64,000 nt of DNA from contig JAMXDE010000026.1 in the NCBI GenBank assembly GCA_026770025.1, positions 62,001 to 126,000 on the forward strand, read 5' to 3'. This document shows positions 29,601-39,001 of the stretch, piece by piece (position 1 is the first letter of the stretch; each line of letters begins with the position of its first letter). The position numbers and the translations under genes are program-made. This DNA comes from Craspedostauros australis. Lineage: Eukaryota; Bacillariophyta; Bacillariophyceae; Mastogloiales; Achnanthaceae. Below the pieces are notes generated by a model that was not told the origin of the DNA, did not search any database, and saw nothing but the letters and a program-made list of their open reading frames with translations.

Positions 29601-31102
29601 AAGTCCTCAGCATCGCCATAGCCAATGGTCAATGCTTCTACTCCGCTGAAGACGGCGCATGGGCCAAGCAACCAGACTCGTTCCGCGCGACCATGCGGAA
29701 ACCATCCATCTGCCACTTCTTCAAAGTAAGGAAGAACCGAGTCCCGATCATCCTCGCGCGAGCACAGAAGGCCCGAGGGGTCCGAAAGCAAAGTGACACT
29801 CTCGCCAACAATCTCAGGCGAGAGGAGAATGCACTCGCAGGAGAACCCAACCCACCCACCAGTGAGGACGAGATGATCGACAGCATACCTGCCTTCGAGG
29901 ATACCAGACTCAGTCTTGAAGAAGGAGAGACGCCTGATAGCAGGTTCTTGGATGAGATCCCCGACGGACACTTCGACGAGAAGATGACCGCGGAAGAAGT
30001 CAACCGCCACGGATCCGATCCAGAGGCATACCAAGAGGAAGATCAGGATCCGCAAGACCCAGGAAGTGTGATTGACGTGGAAGCAGAGATCGCAAGTGGA
30101 GCGGTGATCAGCCATCCCAGACCTCCCATCAGACGATCATCACGACCATCACCGGCGTCCAAAATCTTGACCGCCACGCGAGATGGACAAGGGTATACCG
30201 ACAAGGTACGCCCAAAGCCCATGATCCCAACCGACCACTCCGTGGACAGCGCGTCCATCCCAGAGCCCGGCGACAGTGACGATTCTGGGTCCATCTTCCG
30301 ACCAGAAGACAACTCAATCGACCGGAACCAATCATCGCGACGACCCAGCTCTGGAGCCAGCAGCAAGCAAAGCAATCGCCCCAAAAGAAAGGGGCTCTTC
30401 GACGAATCCGAGGACTCCACCATTTCCTCGGGAATGTCGGGAATCAAGACGATCAAACAGGTCAGATCCGCCAAGAAATCCACGAGTGGGACCATCAACG
30501 CGAAGAGAGCTCCTACCACGGCCGCGGAGAATCCTCCCAAGGCAGCAGAGCCGATGCCTCCCATAACCCAGGATGAGCAACCAGAGGTCCCTACACCACT
30601 GGAGGGACCAACCGATGATGACGTGCCGGTAGCAACCGCGTACCCGGCACCTGTGAATTACAATGAGTATGCGAGCATCAATACCCGCCAACTCCGTGCC
30701 TCGAACCATCCCCTACCATCGACCCCCGACACTCCGGAGACCAGCAATGCTAACAAGAGAGCCCGAACGGAGGCCCGACCAACGATAGCATACCCGTCAC
30801 CCCGACGCCTTCGGTCCGGATACATCATGTCCAGCAACCGAGGACCAACGATGATGCAACCATCCATCTTCCAGATGCCCCCCGACCCCACAGCTCAGAT
30901 CAAGGCCGTCCTCCAAAACGACGAGAGGACACCTATGGTCATCCAAACCCTCGCCGATATCCTTTTCCGCGGAGGGCTTGACCACATCAACCAAGTCCAG
31001 CAAGTCAGCATCACCTCCTCGTTGAACAAGGCATTGGAAGCCATGCTCACCAACCGCCACCAAGGCCGCGGCTACTACGACAACAACGAACAGTCCGAAT
31101 GA
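26615..31102 (+). CDS. copia-2 RT-RNase H with a large C-terminal extension containing an SH3/Tudor-like segment
   Basis: The same frame as the two preceding pieces is open from 26462, and the first ATG is at 26615. RT is complete: YTKIPYHIVYDVKFD, ARLVANGNKT, YAGDVGNAFLYAD, LYGLRTSSARF and YADD at 27410-27421. RNase H follows: YVDADHGHDQVT, YGSELVAARIATEAV, LRDNKAVV, ADILTKPLS. Where copia elements normally end (about residue 620), ~870 more residues follow. They are Ser/Pro/Glu-rich with NLS-like clusters (RPKRKG, NKRARTEAR). Near residues 924-989 is a compact segment, GSRVLYPAGKKGTFQGIVV..., that looks like an SH3-type or Tudor barrel. A helical-looking tail ends the protein. I see no membrane segment, so it is not env-like. 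A targeting or RNA-handling role is a guess. Confidence 0.88.
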   Translation: MNGMRSWCRMGDLRAQQPDIIIEYTEQNRLQDQKGFEWVELHRARNQHMRSMLATKLANHRPGNKYKFGTLVSNSLKHAMAIDRLSGNGLWSEAINKELDQIKRLGTFRQLRPNEALDGYTKIPYHIVYDVKFDLRRKARLVANGNKTSPPTEDVYSGVVASDTIQIAFAITAANGLRAYAGDVGNAFLYADTLKKCYIRAGPEFGDLEGKPLIIQKGLYGLRTSSARFHEHFADTLRTMEFLPSKADNDIYTREADNHYEMITTYADDVLVFIKDPIPIIDDLKKRYTMKQCGDPEYYLGRNIVDLPKNWKDRGVNIGLSAQTYIGSVIKRVEQLVGKTIPKASTPMVEACHPESDTSDLTSTEDARTYRSILGCLNWVVTLGRLDIQYATTTMARFAMAPREGHLLTIQRIIGYLKGRERGAILCDPNPVDHTNIDTTLSSHWREFYPTAAEVTPVSVPTPKGKPVQITCYVDADHGHDQVTRKSMTRVVLLINNTIVKTICKRQNTVETSTYGSELVAARIATEAVTGLRYMLRDLGVPIDGPAIMLRDNKAVVLNTTVPSSTLKKKHCSLAFHQIRECIAAGIIVFAHIASVDNIADILTKPLSKTPFHHITSRTIFRNSIHESGYHSEVISQAITQSRTTRADDDPDLMATETQGPPLPKEEHTMSVNMARYQQTSMKYSPTSKTLRLTRTQQEPNPLETAQRKPSRPIKRTKSTPASPNRQQTLNSSVVYDMTDNRTTNQNHEPAGAPTDKFLIQRGDTPPSALTDKFSTLSSINPSAASCGSEVLYYPRDMLETGPIMPNNQSHVATSTKFRKPPPGATMPAIEEGNCETSFHTGLTPRVFVTPEHKTYRCDMLIAELQEDLARNATAPSFAFRNMNMPSPQKQSRHNRDPGHNFTPLQTRAPTMTFPKYTPFYDGNRCPVPGSRVLYPAGKKGTFQGIVVGYSGRRVHIYCTKGNKNAPTGLVTYVEKQSIYPLTLSEYMDNDLQANEVLSIAIANGQCFYSAEDGAWAKQPDSFRATMRKPSICHFFKVRKNRVPIILARAQKARGVRKQSDTLANNLRREENALAGEPNPPTSEDEMIDSIPAFEDTRLSLEEGETPDSRFLDEIPDGHFDEKMTAEEVNRHGSDPEAYQEEDQDPQDPGSVIDVEAEIASGAVISHPRPPIRRSSRPSPASKILTATRDGQGYTDKVRPKPMIPTDHSVDSASIPEPGDSDDSGSIFRPEDNSIDRNQSSRRPSSGASSKQSNRPKRKGLFDESEDSTISSGMSGIKTIKQVRSAKKSTSGTINAKRAPTTAAENPPKAAEPMPPITQDEQPEVPTPLEGPTDDDVPVATAYPAPVNYNEYASINTRQLRASNHPLPSTPDTPETSNANKRARTEARPTIAYPSPRRLRSGYIMSSNRGPTMMQPSIFQMPPDPTAQIKAVLQNDERTPMVIQTLADILFRGGLDHINQVQQVSITSSLNKALEAMLTNRHQGRGYYDNNEQSE

Positions 31103-31110
31103 AGCCCGCT

Positions 31111-31130
31111 CGCCGCCATCTTGGGCGGCG
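31111..31130 (+). promoter_or_regulatory. GC-rich hairpin after the copia-2 stop codon
   Basis: CGCCGCC (31111-31117) and GGCGGCG (31124-31130) form a perfect 7-bp stem with a 6-nt loop, 8 nt after the stop at 31100-31102. It lies in the short 3' untranslated part and may be an RNA structure element. Confidence 0.6.
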
Positions 31131-31171
31131 GAACAAACCACACTACGATTAGCTTTCTTGCTTTCAGTCAA

Positions 31172-31189
31172 CTCACGTTTCAACGTGAG
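31172..31189 (+). promoter_or_regulatory. perfect inverted repeat next to the copia-2 polypurine tract
   Basis: CTCACGTT-TC-AACGTGAG is a perfect 8-bp inverted repeat that ends 2 bp before the polypurine tract. In RNA it would form a hairpin with a tight loop, so it is likely functional as DNA or in a larger fold, if at all. Confidence 0.6.
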
Positions 31190-31191
31190 AT

Positions 31192-31200
31192 GAAGGGGAG
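31192..31200 (+). promoter_or_regulatory. copia-2 polypurine tract
   Basis: GAAGGGGAG abuts the first base of the 3' LTR (TAATAGAGC), the standard plus-strand primer position. This placement fixes the LTR boundary. Confidence 0.85.
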
Positions 31201-31724
31201 TAATAGAGCTAAACTAGTAACCACCTTAGCGAGAGAGACTACGAATCATCCGACTCGTCAGCATTCCAGTAGATCGAACGGATACTTCACCGGACCCCAC
31301 GTTTGGAGACAGATCCAGAACCTTGAAGCAGATCTTCGGAATTCGTGTCAGGGAACCAATAGGGTTCCGATACCCAAGTTTCTGACACCCACCATCGCCA
31401 AAACGCCGACACACGGAAACAGAGCCCCAGCAACACGCATCATCGCCCATTGTCTCTCACGGAACTCAGACAACGGATCTCGACCCACGGTACTTGGGCT
31501 ACACAACCCACACACATTGTCATTCAGGACACCACAGGAGATCCTCCCCGAAGGAAAGAACCATAGCACTAATCTCATAATCCGCACGTTTCTTCACCAT
31601 CTACCAGTATTCTCAATTGACTACTTGTGGAACAGAAGACTCTCGTTTGGACCCGCTTGCCAATCAAGCCTCTACAGCCAACAACAGCTAACAAGTGATA
31701 AGCTATTACGTTTGGGCTCTATTA
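31201..31724 (+). repeat. copia-2 3' LTR
   Basis: This 524-bp LTR has the same ends as the 5' LTR and scattered substitutions and small indels. Its divergence from the 5' copy contrasts with the near-identical LTRs of copia-1 and the identical LTRs of copia-3. Confidence 0.95.
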
Positions 31725-32213
31725 ATGATTCATTCCAATCCTTCCAAGATTCAATGTCACGGCGTAGGTTTGGGGAGGCTTCCCAATCCATGTCACATCG
31801 ACAGGGTCAGGGGATGGCTTAAAGTTACAAGCGATAACTCTCTAATGTCGAACGATTTGGCACATGTCAACGTGTAATTATCGCGCATCAAACAAACCAC
31901 ACCTTCAGAATGTCTTCCGTGACTGGGTATCTCAGGACAGATTCCCAAGAACATTGAACCTTCGGCAAAAAACAACGAATTTTGTGTTGTTGGACCACCT
32001 GTCTGATATGTTTGCATAGATAGATCCATAAAACTTCAACTAGGACATAACTAAATTCTGTTGGTTGATTCCTTATGAGGAGATTACAAGGATTACGAAT
32101 ATGTGCTTGGTTTGGATATCGCAGACCAAGAATTAGAATGCCCATTTCTAAGTGCAGGTCGACCCGCTCGAGGGGCTCGTAACGGAAATACCGTCTTGTT
32201 TGTACGCAGGGCA
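31725..32213. other. spacer right of copia-2
   Basis: No supported gene, RNA or repeat is visible. Short frames occur, but without motifs or continuity. Confidence 0.4.
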
Positions 32214-32489
32214 TGTCAGGAATAACAGATGCAATACTCTGAAACCGCATGAAGAGCAGCATCATGTCAGTGGCACACCAGATGAAGAGAATTGTGCGAG
32301 TGGGACAATGAATGCAAAGTGTGAATAAAAAAATGGAGAAGGGAAATTGTGTGACAAGATGGAGATTTTGGCCTCATGATTCGCCACCGAGAACAAGACA
32401 ACGATGACGATAACAAAGCAAAATGAGAAACAAAGCACAATTTGTGTGAAACAAGGACTCTGAATTGACGGCAAGTGGATTTCTCAACA
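32214..32489 (+). repeat. solo LTR (TGTCAGGAAT...TTTCTCAACA family)
   Basis: This 276-bp TG...CA unit shares roughly three quarters of its bases with the inverted copy at 36328-36609. Shared blocks include TGTCAGTGGCACACCAG and GGGAAATTGTGTGACAAGAT. The bases at its ends do not form a clear duplication. It lies ~1.2 kb upstream of the secreted Cys-rich gene. Confidence 0.6.
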
Positions 32490-33658
32490 AGTGTGGTCTC
32501 CAGTTTGCGTTTGGAGGTGTTTCGGGTTGGCTGTCTCCTGAGAGGGCGGAAACCTTCCTTCAGAGGGAGGTCTTCCTTCGGAAGAAGAATTGGCTATCAC
32601 TGATCCCCCAATCTTCCTTCAGAGGAATGTTCACTAAGAACACCGCGAAACAAACTCACAGGAATCACCTCGTTGCCTCCGAAATCGACACAAAGTCTCA
32701 TAAAACAAATCAATCATCAGATCGGAAACGCCAGCAACCAGCAATCAACTAACAACCAGCAGGCGTAAGAAAGAGACGACAAGTCCCTCTGAGGCCGCAA
32801 AGAAGAGAAACAGCTCAAAAGGTACGCGCACATCACGAAGACAAGGGGATGGAAGGCGAGCTGATGCGTGAGGAAGAATCGACAACGCACACGCGCAGAT
32901 TCACACTCGCACCTACACAACGGAGAGTGCATTCATTTGCGAAACCGACGTCAACACGCACGCGAACCGCGGATAGCGTCGCAGATGAGGCAGCAGCACT
33001 GATGAAACGGCAGCACGCACCACCGGTCGAAATGCAAGATACCTGCGAGTATGAGCACCATACTACATTCCAGTCAATCTTCGCGGCTCGTTGTTCCGCG
33101 GCGCTGCGGCGCCTGTCGGTGGCGACCATCTCCTCCAGGATGCCTCATGCCCTGCCAATTCTAGACTCGCACCACTCCACATCCAGGTGCTCACATCCCG
33201 CACCTCCTCCAAGCCGAATTAACTCAAGCTGCTCTTTTCCATCACCATCGTTCCTTCTCTCCCCTTCCCTTCCCTTTGCCTGCGCAACTGATGCCTCCTG
33301 TGTGCGCAATCTTGACGTGATCGAATCGTCACGATGTTGCGTCGATTGATGGATCTCGTTAATCTTCATTGATTGCTGTCGTTGTCGTTGCTCGCCACCA
33401 CGTCTCACGTCATTTCACACACCAACAATGACGCTCACACAAACGAACACATCACTGCAACACTCACAATCGTTGCCGTTCTTCGTGGGACGGAACTCGC
33501 CGCCAAACTCACACATGATGCTCGCATTGCCAATCTCAACCCATACGTGATCCGTACCAAACCATTCTCGTGACACGTATGCATACATGCGCACATACAA
33601 ATGCGCCCGACGTGCAGAACCAAACAGACTCGCGACGGCGACGAAGACAACAGCAAAG
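32490..33658. other. upstream region of the secreted Cys-rich gene
   Basis: A 166-codon plus-strand frame at 32849-33349 has biased composition and no domain, so I do not call it a gene. The frame of the next gene is open from 33587, but the signal peptide supports a start at 33659. No TATA-like motif stands out. Confidence 0.35.
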
Positions 33659-36208
33659 ATGCTCTGCACCAAGGCAGCTTTCGCGGCTTTCATCGCTGTC
33701 ACCAACACGGCAACAGCCCATGCTGTCCTCCGTGGCAACAGAACTCCCGTGGATCCAACTAAGGAACTCCACATGATGATGACGAAGACCCGCATCCTTA
33801 AGGACGCCGACGGTGACGCAAACACCAACAAGGGCAACAAGAACAACCGAGTGCCACCCACTGAGAACCCGGCTGGTGCGAAAACAACAGCGCCAACCGC
33901 ATTGCCTACTGGGTCGCCGACTGCGTCACAGACCTCCCAGTCCACCCGCCTGCCAACATCCAAACCATCAGCTGCTTCAACCGTCTTCGATTCCACCATC
34001 CAGATCATTTGCCAGCCGGATGGCACCACCACCCTCACACCACAAGAGGCAAGCCCCAAGACCATCATTTGCGATGCGAACAAATCATCCTGCCGTGAGG
34101 CAGTGTCCGCTGTCAAGGAGTCCGCGGAGCTGCAGAACTTCTTCGCCTGCGCTGGAGACCTCGGTGAAGGAGCCGCACGCAAGCTCTTCAACAAGTACGC
34201 GTCGCATGACGTGCTTGCTGGCCAATTGGCCCTGGTCGCTGCCACCAAACAGCTCCTCATCACCGAACGACCAGACGTGATGAAGGCAGCATGCGCGGAC
34301 ATCGCTGCGATGCAATCGCCTGCTGTCGCAGCCCCATGCTGCCAAGGATCCTCGGGATGCACCTCAGTCACCGGTTCCGCCTCCAACTCTCCTCCATTCA
34401 TGACCATCGCGATCACGGCATGCACTGGCGACAGCGCATGCAAGGATATGGGCCCCAATCCCCTCATTCTCGATTCCTCCTGCACTGGCACAAGTGCGTG
34501 CGAGTTGATGAACGAAAATGAAATCAACCCGTCCATCACAGGAGTCACCTTCGTCAGTGAGATGGCATGCACCACCCCTCATTCTTGTGAGGGAGTGGGG
34601 CGTCGTTCTCATGGTGATGTCACCATCCAGACCGGTGCATGCGTTGGGTCAGACGCATGCAACGCAGCTGGACGCCGCGTCGTGCAGAAGACCCCCATCC
34701 GCATCCGCAGCCACATTGACATTGGTGAGAATGCGTGCGTTGGCAGCAATGCCTGCAAGGATGCCCATTCCACTGTCAACTATGATACTGATGGCAAGCA
34801 TACAGGCAGCCTAACCATTGGTGCTGGTGGCTGTGCCGCCGATGGATCATGTGAGAAGATGGGATTCAATGACCTGATGAAGACAGACATCATCATTCCT
34901 CCTGGTGGATGCGGAAGTTTCGAAGGCTGCAGAGGATGCATGACGAAGACGGAGTGCAGCTCCGACGAAGTCTACATCATGAGTGATGTCGATGGGGCCT
35001 GTCCAAAAGGAGGCAATGACACCAACAATAATCCCACTGGTGACAAGGTGGATGAGTATTGCATTGGCAAGGACACCTTGCCCACAGACTCTCCAACCTT
35101 TTCCCCCACCCCTTTCCCAACACCTGTCACATCACCTCCCACATCAGCCCCCACTGCTCCAACTGCTTCGCCGACATCTGTGCCGACCAGCGCACCAACG
35201 AGTGCGCCAACTTCGGCACCGACATCGGCATTCCTGTCTGCTCTCGGAACACCAGGCACAGCCGTGGGAGCAGAACTTCTCTTCATTATCCAAAACGAAG
35301 CTGATCTCCTCGGGATCTTCGAAAACCAGGCAACCATTGCTGACGGCGTCGCTCTCTTCAATACCATCAGCGGAAAGACCGGTGTCCTCGATATCTTCAG
35401 CGCGGCCGCCGCTGCCACCGGTGAGATGTTCACGGGAACCGTAGCTGATGCTATTGATTGGTGTGGGGAGGAAGGACGCACATGCTGCCACGGAGACAAA
35501 GCCTGCTCCTGGGCTGGCATCGCATCTATCGCATCCAACAGTTGCATTGGGAGGACGGCATGCATCTTCATCGAGACTCAGTCCATGATCTTCCAGGGAT
35601 CCTGCCACTCTGGCACTTCTTCATGCCCCCTCTTCAACTTCAACTCTGGAAGTGACAAGGCCTCCATCATTGGCCCAGGATCGTGCATTGGACAAGAAGC
35701 ATGCCACAGATTCGCGCAACAGTCCAACGGCGACGCCATTATTGGCGCAGGATCATGCGCTGCAATACAAGCCTGCTATGGCATGGGTTCTGGACCAGCA
35801 GACTACGCAACCATATTCCCCAAACGGGGCAACGGCACCACCGACAACAAGCGTGTATCCAACACTATCGTGGGAACCGGGTCCTGTGTCAACGCCAACT
35901 CGTGCACGAACATGAACGCTCAGTACGTCACTTCAACGTTCTACAACCAGTTCGAGGGAGACATACTTATCGGTGATGGTACATGCGTGCCGGATGCCTC
36001 CTGCTTTCGCATGGGCAGCGGCCGCTACTTTAACGCGGACATCATCCTCGGCAACAGCGTGTGCAACGATACCCCCGTCGGGATCAGCACCAACTGCAAC
36101 CGATGCAAATCCGACATAACGTCGGCTTCCACCTGCGCGCCTCTCGATACCGTCTTGACCATTGCCTCCGGCAGCTCTTGCCCAGACACCTGCACCAAAC
36201 CGACTTGA
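33659..36208 (+). CDS. secreted Cys-rich repeat protein with Pro-Thr linkers
   Basis: The predicted protein is 849 aa. I start at ATG 33659 rather than 33587 because the former gives a clean signal peptide (MLCTKAAFAAFIAV...TAHA, cut after about residue 22). Two regions of repeats follow (about residues 215-470 and 600-845). Each repeat has the pattern I..G.CxGxxACxxM, spaced 25-40 residues apart, as in CVGSDACNAAG and CIGQEACHRFA. The pattern suggests a beta-solenoid of disulphide-linked coils, which is inference. A PTxxPTxxPT linker near residues 477-524 and a shorter one near 70-105 are typical of diatom secreted or wall-associated proteins. The function is unknown: cell-surface, adhesive or frustule-associated roles are possible. 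No membrane anchor is evident at the C-terminus. Confidence 0.8.
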   Translation: MLCTKAAFAAFIAVTNTATAHAVLRGNRTPVDPTKELHMMMTKTRILKDADGDANTNKGNKNNRVPPTENPAGAKTTAPTALPTGSPTASQTSQSTRLPTSKPSAASTVFDSTIQIICQPDGTTTLTPQEASPKTIICDANKSSCREAVSAVKESAELQNFFACAGDLGEGAARKLFNKYASHDVLAGQLALVAATKQLLITERPDVMKAACADIAAMQSPAVAAPCCQGSSGCTSVTGSASNSPPFMTIAITACTGDSACKDMGPNPLILDSSCTGTSACELMNENEINPSITGVTFVSEMACTTPHSCEGVGRRSHGDVTIQTGACVGSDACNAAGRRVVQKTPIRIRSHIDIGENACVGSNACKDAHSTVNYDTDGKHTGSLTIGAGGCAADGSCEKMGFNDLMKTDIIIPPGGCGSFEGCRGCMTKTECSSDEVYIMSDVDGACPKGGNDTNNNPTGDKVDEYCIGKDTLPTDSPTFSPTPFPTPVTSPPTSAPTAPTASPTSVPTSAPTSAPTSAPTSAFLSALGTPGTAVGAELLFIIQNEADLLGIFENQATIADGVALFNTISGKTGVLDIFSAAAAATGEMFTGTVADAIDWCGEEGRTCCHGDKACSWAGIASIASNSCIGRTACIFIETQSMIFQGSCHSGTSSCPLFNFNSGSDKASIIGPGSCIGQEACHRFAQQSNGDAIIGAGSCAAIQACYGMGSGPADYATIFPKRGNGTTDNKRVSNTIVGTGSCVNANSCTNMNAQYVTSTFYNQFEGDILIGDGTCVPDASCFRMGSGRYFNADIILGNSVCNDTPVGISTNCNRCKSDITSASTCAPLDTVLTIASGSSCPDTCTKPT

Positions 36209-36327
36209 GGGAACAGCAGCACAAGTGCATTCTTCCTCCGGCTCCACGCCAACTCCAGGTCTTGAAGGGTTTGGGCCAGCCACCTGACGGATGATGGCAA
36301 ACTCGCCCTCTTCATTGGGCCTTCATG

Positions 36328-36609
36328 TGTTAAGAAACCCACTTGGCGTAAATTGAGAGTCCTCGTTTCGCACAAAGTGTGCTTTATTTCATGTTGTTGT
36401 TCTTGTTGTTCTTGTTGTTCTTGTTGTTGTTGCTGTTCTCGATGACAGATTATGAGACCAAGATTTCCATCTTGTCACACAATTTCCCATTTCCATTTTG
36501 TATTCATGCTGTACATTCATTGTTCGACTTGTACATTTCTCTTCGCCTGGTGTGCCACTGACATTCTGCTGGTCTTCATAAGGTTTCATAGTATCTGCGA
36601 TTCCTGACG
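36328..36609 (-). repeat. 3' LTR of a decayed minus-strand copia element
   Basis: Read on the minus strand it begins CGTCAGGAATCGCAG (the consensus TG has changed) and ends TTTCTTAACA. The purine tract GGAAGGG lies directly before it on that strand, next to the RNase H end at 36641. This identifies it as the downstream LTR of the pol relic at 36610-38780. A TTGTTGTTC microsatellite sits inside it near 36395-36430. Confidence 0.65.
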
Positions 36610-38780
36610 CCCTTCCAAGCCGATGAAGCATTGCAATGATTCAATCATCAATCTCTCTCTTCTGCCACATGTATTCAGCCGTGTGTCTCTTGTATGTCTC
36701 TCTCATTGTGTTCTCGGTGAATCCATCCACCAGGTTTTCCTCTGATCGCACGAACACAAACTCCATCAGTCCATCCACCACGAATTGGCGCATGTAGTGG
36801 TATCTCGTGTCCACATGCCTTGTTCGACTGGAGGTTGACGGGTTGTTGGTCATGTAGATGGTTCCCACGTCATCCACCATCACCTGAATTGGTGTCACCA
36901 CAACCACTCCCATGTCTGCTGGAAGGTACTTTATGAACATAGTTGGATTTTCGTGTAGTGTTGAGACACGATCCGGAAGGGGAGGCCTAGCCGACTGCCA
37001 GTTTCGATGAAGCTGATGATGCAGTTGGCAAGGGATGACCGTCTGGGAAGGTAGTTGTAGGTGACAATGAGTAGATTAGTGCTGTTGTGCTGATCTTGAG
37101 TTGTGCTATTGTTATTTTGAAGAGTCTGCATTGTGAGTTGATCAGTTTAAGATGTAGGATGAAGAAACGATGTTCAGTTGGATAGTGCGGCTCTGCACTG
37201 ACCTTCAGAGGTTCAGTGCTGAGAACGGACAAAGCTCCCTCCTCTCTCTCTCCTATCTGTGGTAGCTGTTCTACGCTCGAGTACAAAACCCTGACACCTT
37301 GGTTGAGGTTGCAATTGAGAACATAGGTTGTCAGGCAATAGGAGTTGCTGTTGGATTCCCTGCTCATGTTGAGACAGGGTGGATCTCCTTGTTATTGTTG
37401 TGTGGAGCTGGTAGTCATTAGAGCTGACAATGGAATCGAGATGGGCTGTAACACGCTGATTCAGGGGAGCATATAGTTCCCGGAGTAGTTTGTGTCCAGC
37501 GAGTCAGGTGGGTTGAATCAGCAGTGATTCGTGAGTGAGAGCGGGAGGAAAGGAGAAGGAGGATTTTCCGTATTTGTAGGCGGAAGGTTTCATGCCAAAA
37601 TTGACGCGCCAAAACAATTTCATGGTGCAACAAGGGACACACTAAGTGGAAGGTAGTCTGTTCTTTAGATAACCATCAACTATCATGATCTCCTTCGCCG
37701 CCTCTGAAAGAGCCACATACTCGGCTTCTGATGAGCTGAGCGTGACGCTTCGTTGCGCTCTTGACCTCCATAGGATTGGTGCTCCCATGACGAGGAGGAT
37801 GAATCCTCCAGCACTGATCCTGACATCTTTGTCGCCCGCTAACTCGCTGTCGGTGTACATTCGCAAGTTCCATCGGAATCAGTCACCTCCTCTGGTTGGT
37901 TGCATCCTCAATCCACAACCGTCTGTGTCCGACACAAACTTGATCAATCGCAGCATCTCTTTGTTCGCTGCATCTGTGGGTCCATCCAGCACCTTTGATA
38001 GGTCTCTCACCGTGTTGGAAATATTGGGTCTAGAGTGCTTGATCAGGTACAGAAGCATGCCAGCTCCGCTTCAATACATCTAATGTCTCTCCTTGTCTAC
38101 CTTGGCATCCTCTTCCTTTGGTCGCAGTATCCCTTGGTGTGGCGTACCAGGAGTCTTGTACTTCTGCAATCCTGCAACCCAAGGTCCAAAGTGCTTCCTC
38201 ATATTTGCCATGACATGGGGATGTCCAATCCACATCCAAAGCGGTCTCGGTTCATGATGATATTGCAGGACAAGTAATCCGTCATATCCATCTCCACCTT
38301 GATGTTGAAGCCACTTTCCTTGATCTCTTCCACAAGTCTCAGGAGTTCATCCTTATGGTCGATGCACAGGCAGTCGTCCACGTATGTTGTGAACATCACA
38401 ATCTTGCCTTCTCTTTGTTGGATGAGGAGACAAGGGTCAGTTCGGCTTTGTCTGAAACCCAGTCCAATGAGTATGCTGATGAGTTTCTTGTACCATTGTC
38501 GTGCGCTTTGCACGAGTCCGTAGATTGTTTTCATCAGTAGCAAAAACTCGTCATTGCCCCTTCCACTCCTTCTGGAACCTCCATGTAGATTTCTTCTTCA
38601 AGATTGCCATGCAAGAAGGCAGTCTTGAAATCAATCAGAATCCCTGACAGGTCCCAAAGTATCATTGCCTGTTGGCAAGTTCCGCTCATGTCAGGAATCA
38701 GGGGTATGCTTTTACCAAGGTACCCATGATTGGCGCACCTCCCAATAACATCTTCACAACTCAATGGAATCAGCATTGTT
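36610..38780 (-). pseudogene. decayed copia pol (RT and RNase H) of a different lineage
   Basis: Minus-strand fragments read in order from high to low coordinates. RT DFKTAFLHGNLEEEIYM lies near 38580-38630. RT IYGLVQSARQWYKKL with YVDDCLCI lies in 38199-38543. RNase H TDSELAGDKD...SSSEAEYVALSEA lies in 37642-37866, and NNPSTSSRTRHVDTRYHY with the C-terminus lies in 36641-36940. Frames shift between pieces. The RT wording (AIYGLVQSARQWY-type, YVDDCL) differs from copia-1, -2 and -3, so this is another lineage. The 5' part beyond 38780 is missing, and an LTR-end fragment with TGTTGGCAAGTTCCG intrudes near 38673. It cannot be active. Confidence 0.85.
36929..37646. mobile_element. 718-bp insertion in the copia RNase H relic, with 9-bp target duplication
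   Basis: TGGAAGGTA occurs at 36920-36928 and 37647-37655 on either side of a 718-bp block that splits the RNase H sequence exactly there. The ends of the block (CTTTATG... and ...CACTAAG) share only a few inverted bases. A 9-bp duplication is typical of Mutator-like insertions; the block has no protein-coding frame. Confidence 0.65.
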
Positions 38781-39001
38781 GATCACACTCGGACCACCTT
38801 GTAGCTTGTCCCTCCTCCACTCCTCCTTCAGTGACTGACACCAAACGCAGTCATGTCCCGCCATAGAGTCTATCCAAGCACCATCACTGAAATGAGGGCG
38901 AACCTATGATTCGACCACTAGGGATGTATTCGCACATGAGCCAAGACTATGTGCAATACTGTCAATAAGTCCCAACGAGTTGACATGTATCGACGGACAA
39001 G
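38781..39001. other. spacer with no visible feature
   Basis: This short stretch lies between the pol relic and the L3 LTR. Any further upstream part of the copia relic is beyond recognition. Confidence 0.3.

Larger units (their letters stand above)
19892..31724 (+). mobile_element. giant Ty1/copia retrotransposon copia-2 (11.8 kb)
   Basis: LTRs of 528 and 524 bp share the termini TAATAGAGC...GCTCTATTA, with a tRNA-Asn-type primer site and a polypurine tract GAAGGGGAG. One reading frame covers 20465-31102 in the copia order gag-protease-integrase-RT-RNase H. It continues ~860 codons beyond RNase H, and is broken only by TAG at 25346 and TAA at 26459. The two LTRs differ at a few percent of positions, so it is older than copia-1. 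The flanks (GATGC left, ATGAT right) give no clean target duplication. Confidence 0.95.

Noticed and set aside
28500..31102. Envelope-like gene at the 3' end of copia-2
   Set aside because: There is no signal peptide, no transmembrane segment and no Cys pattern, and the region is fused in frame to RNase H.
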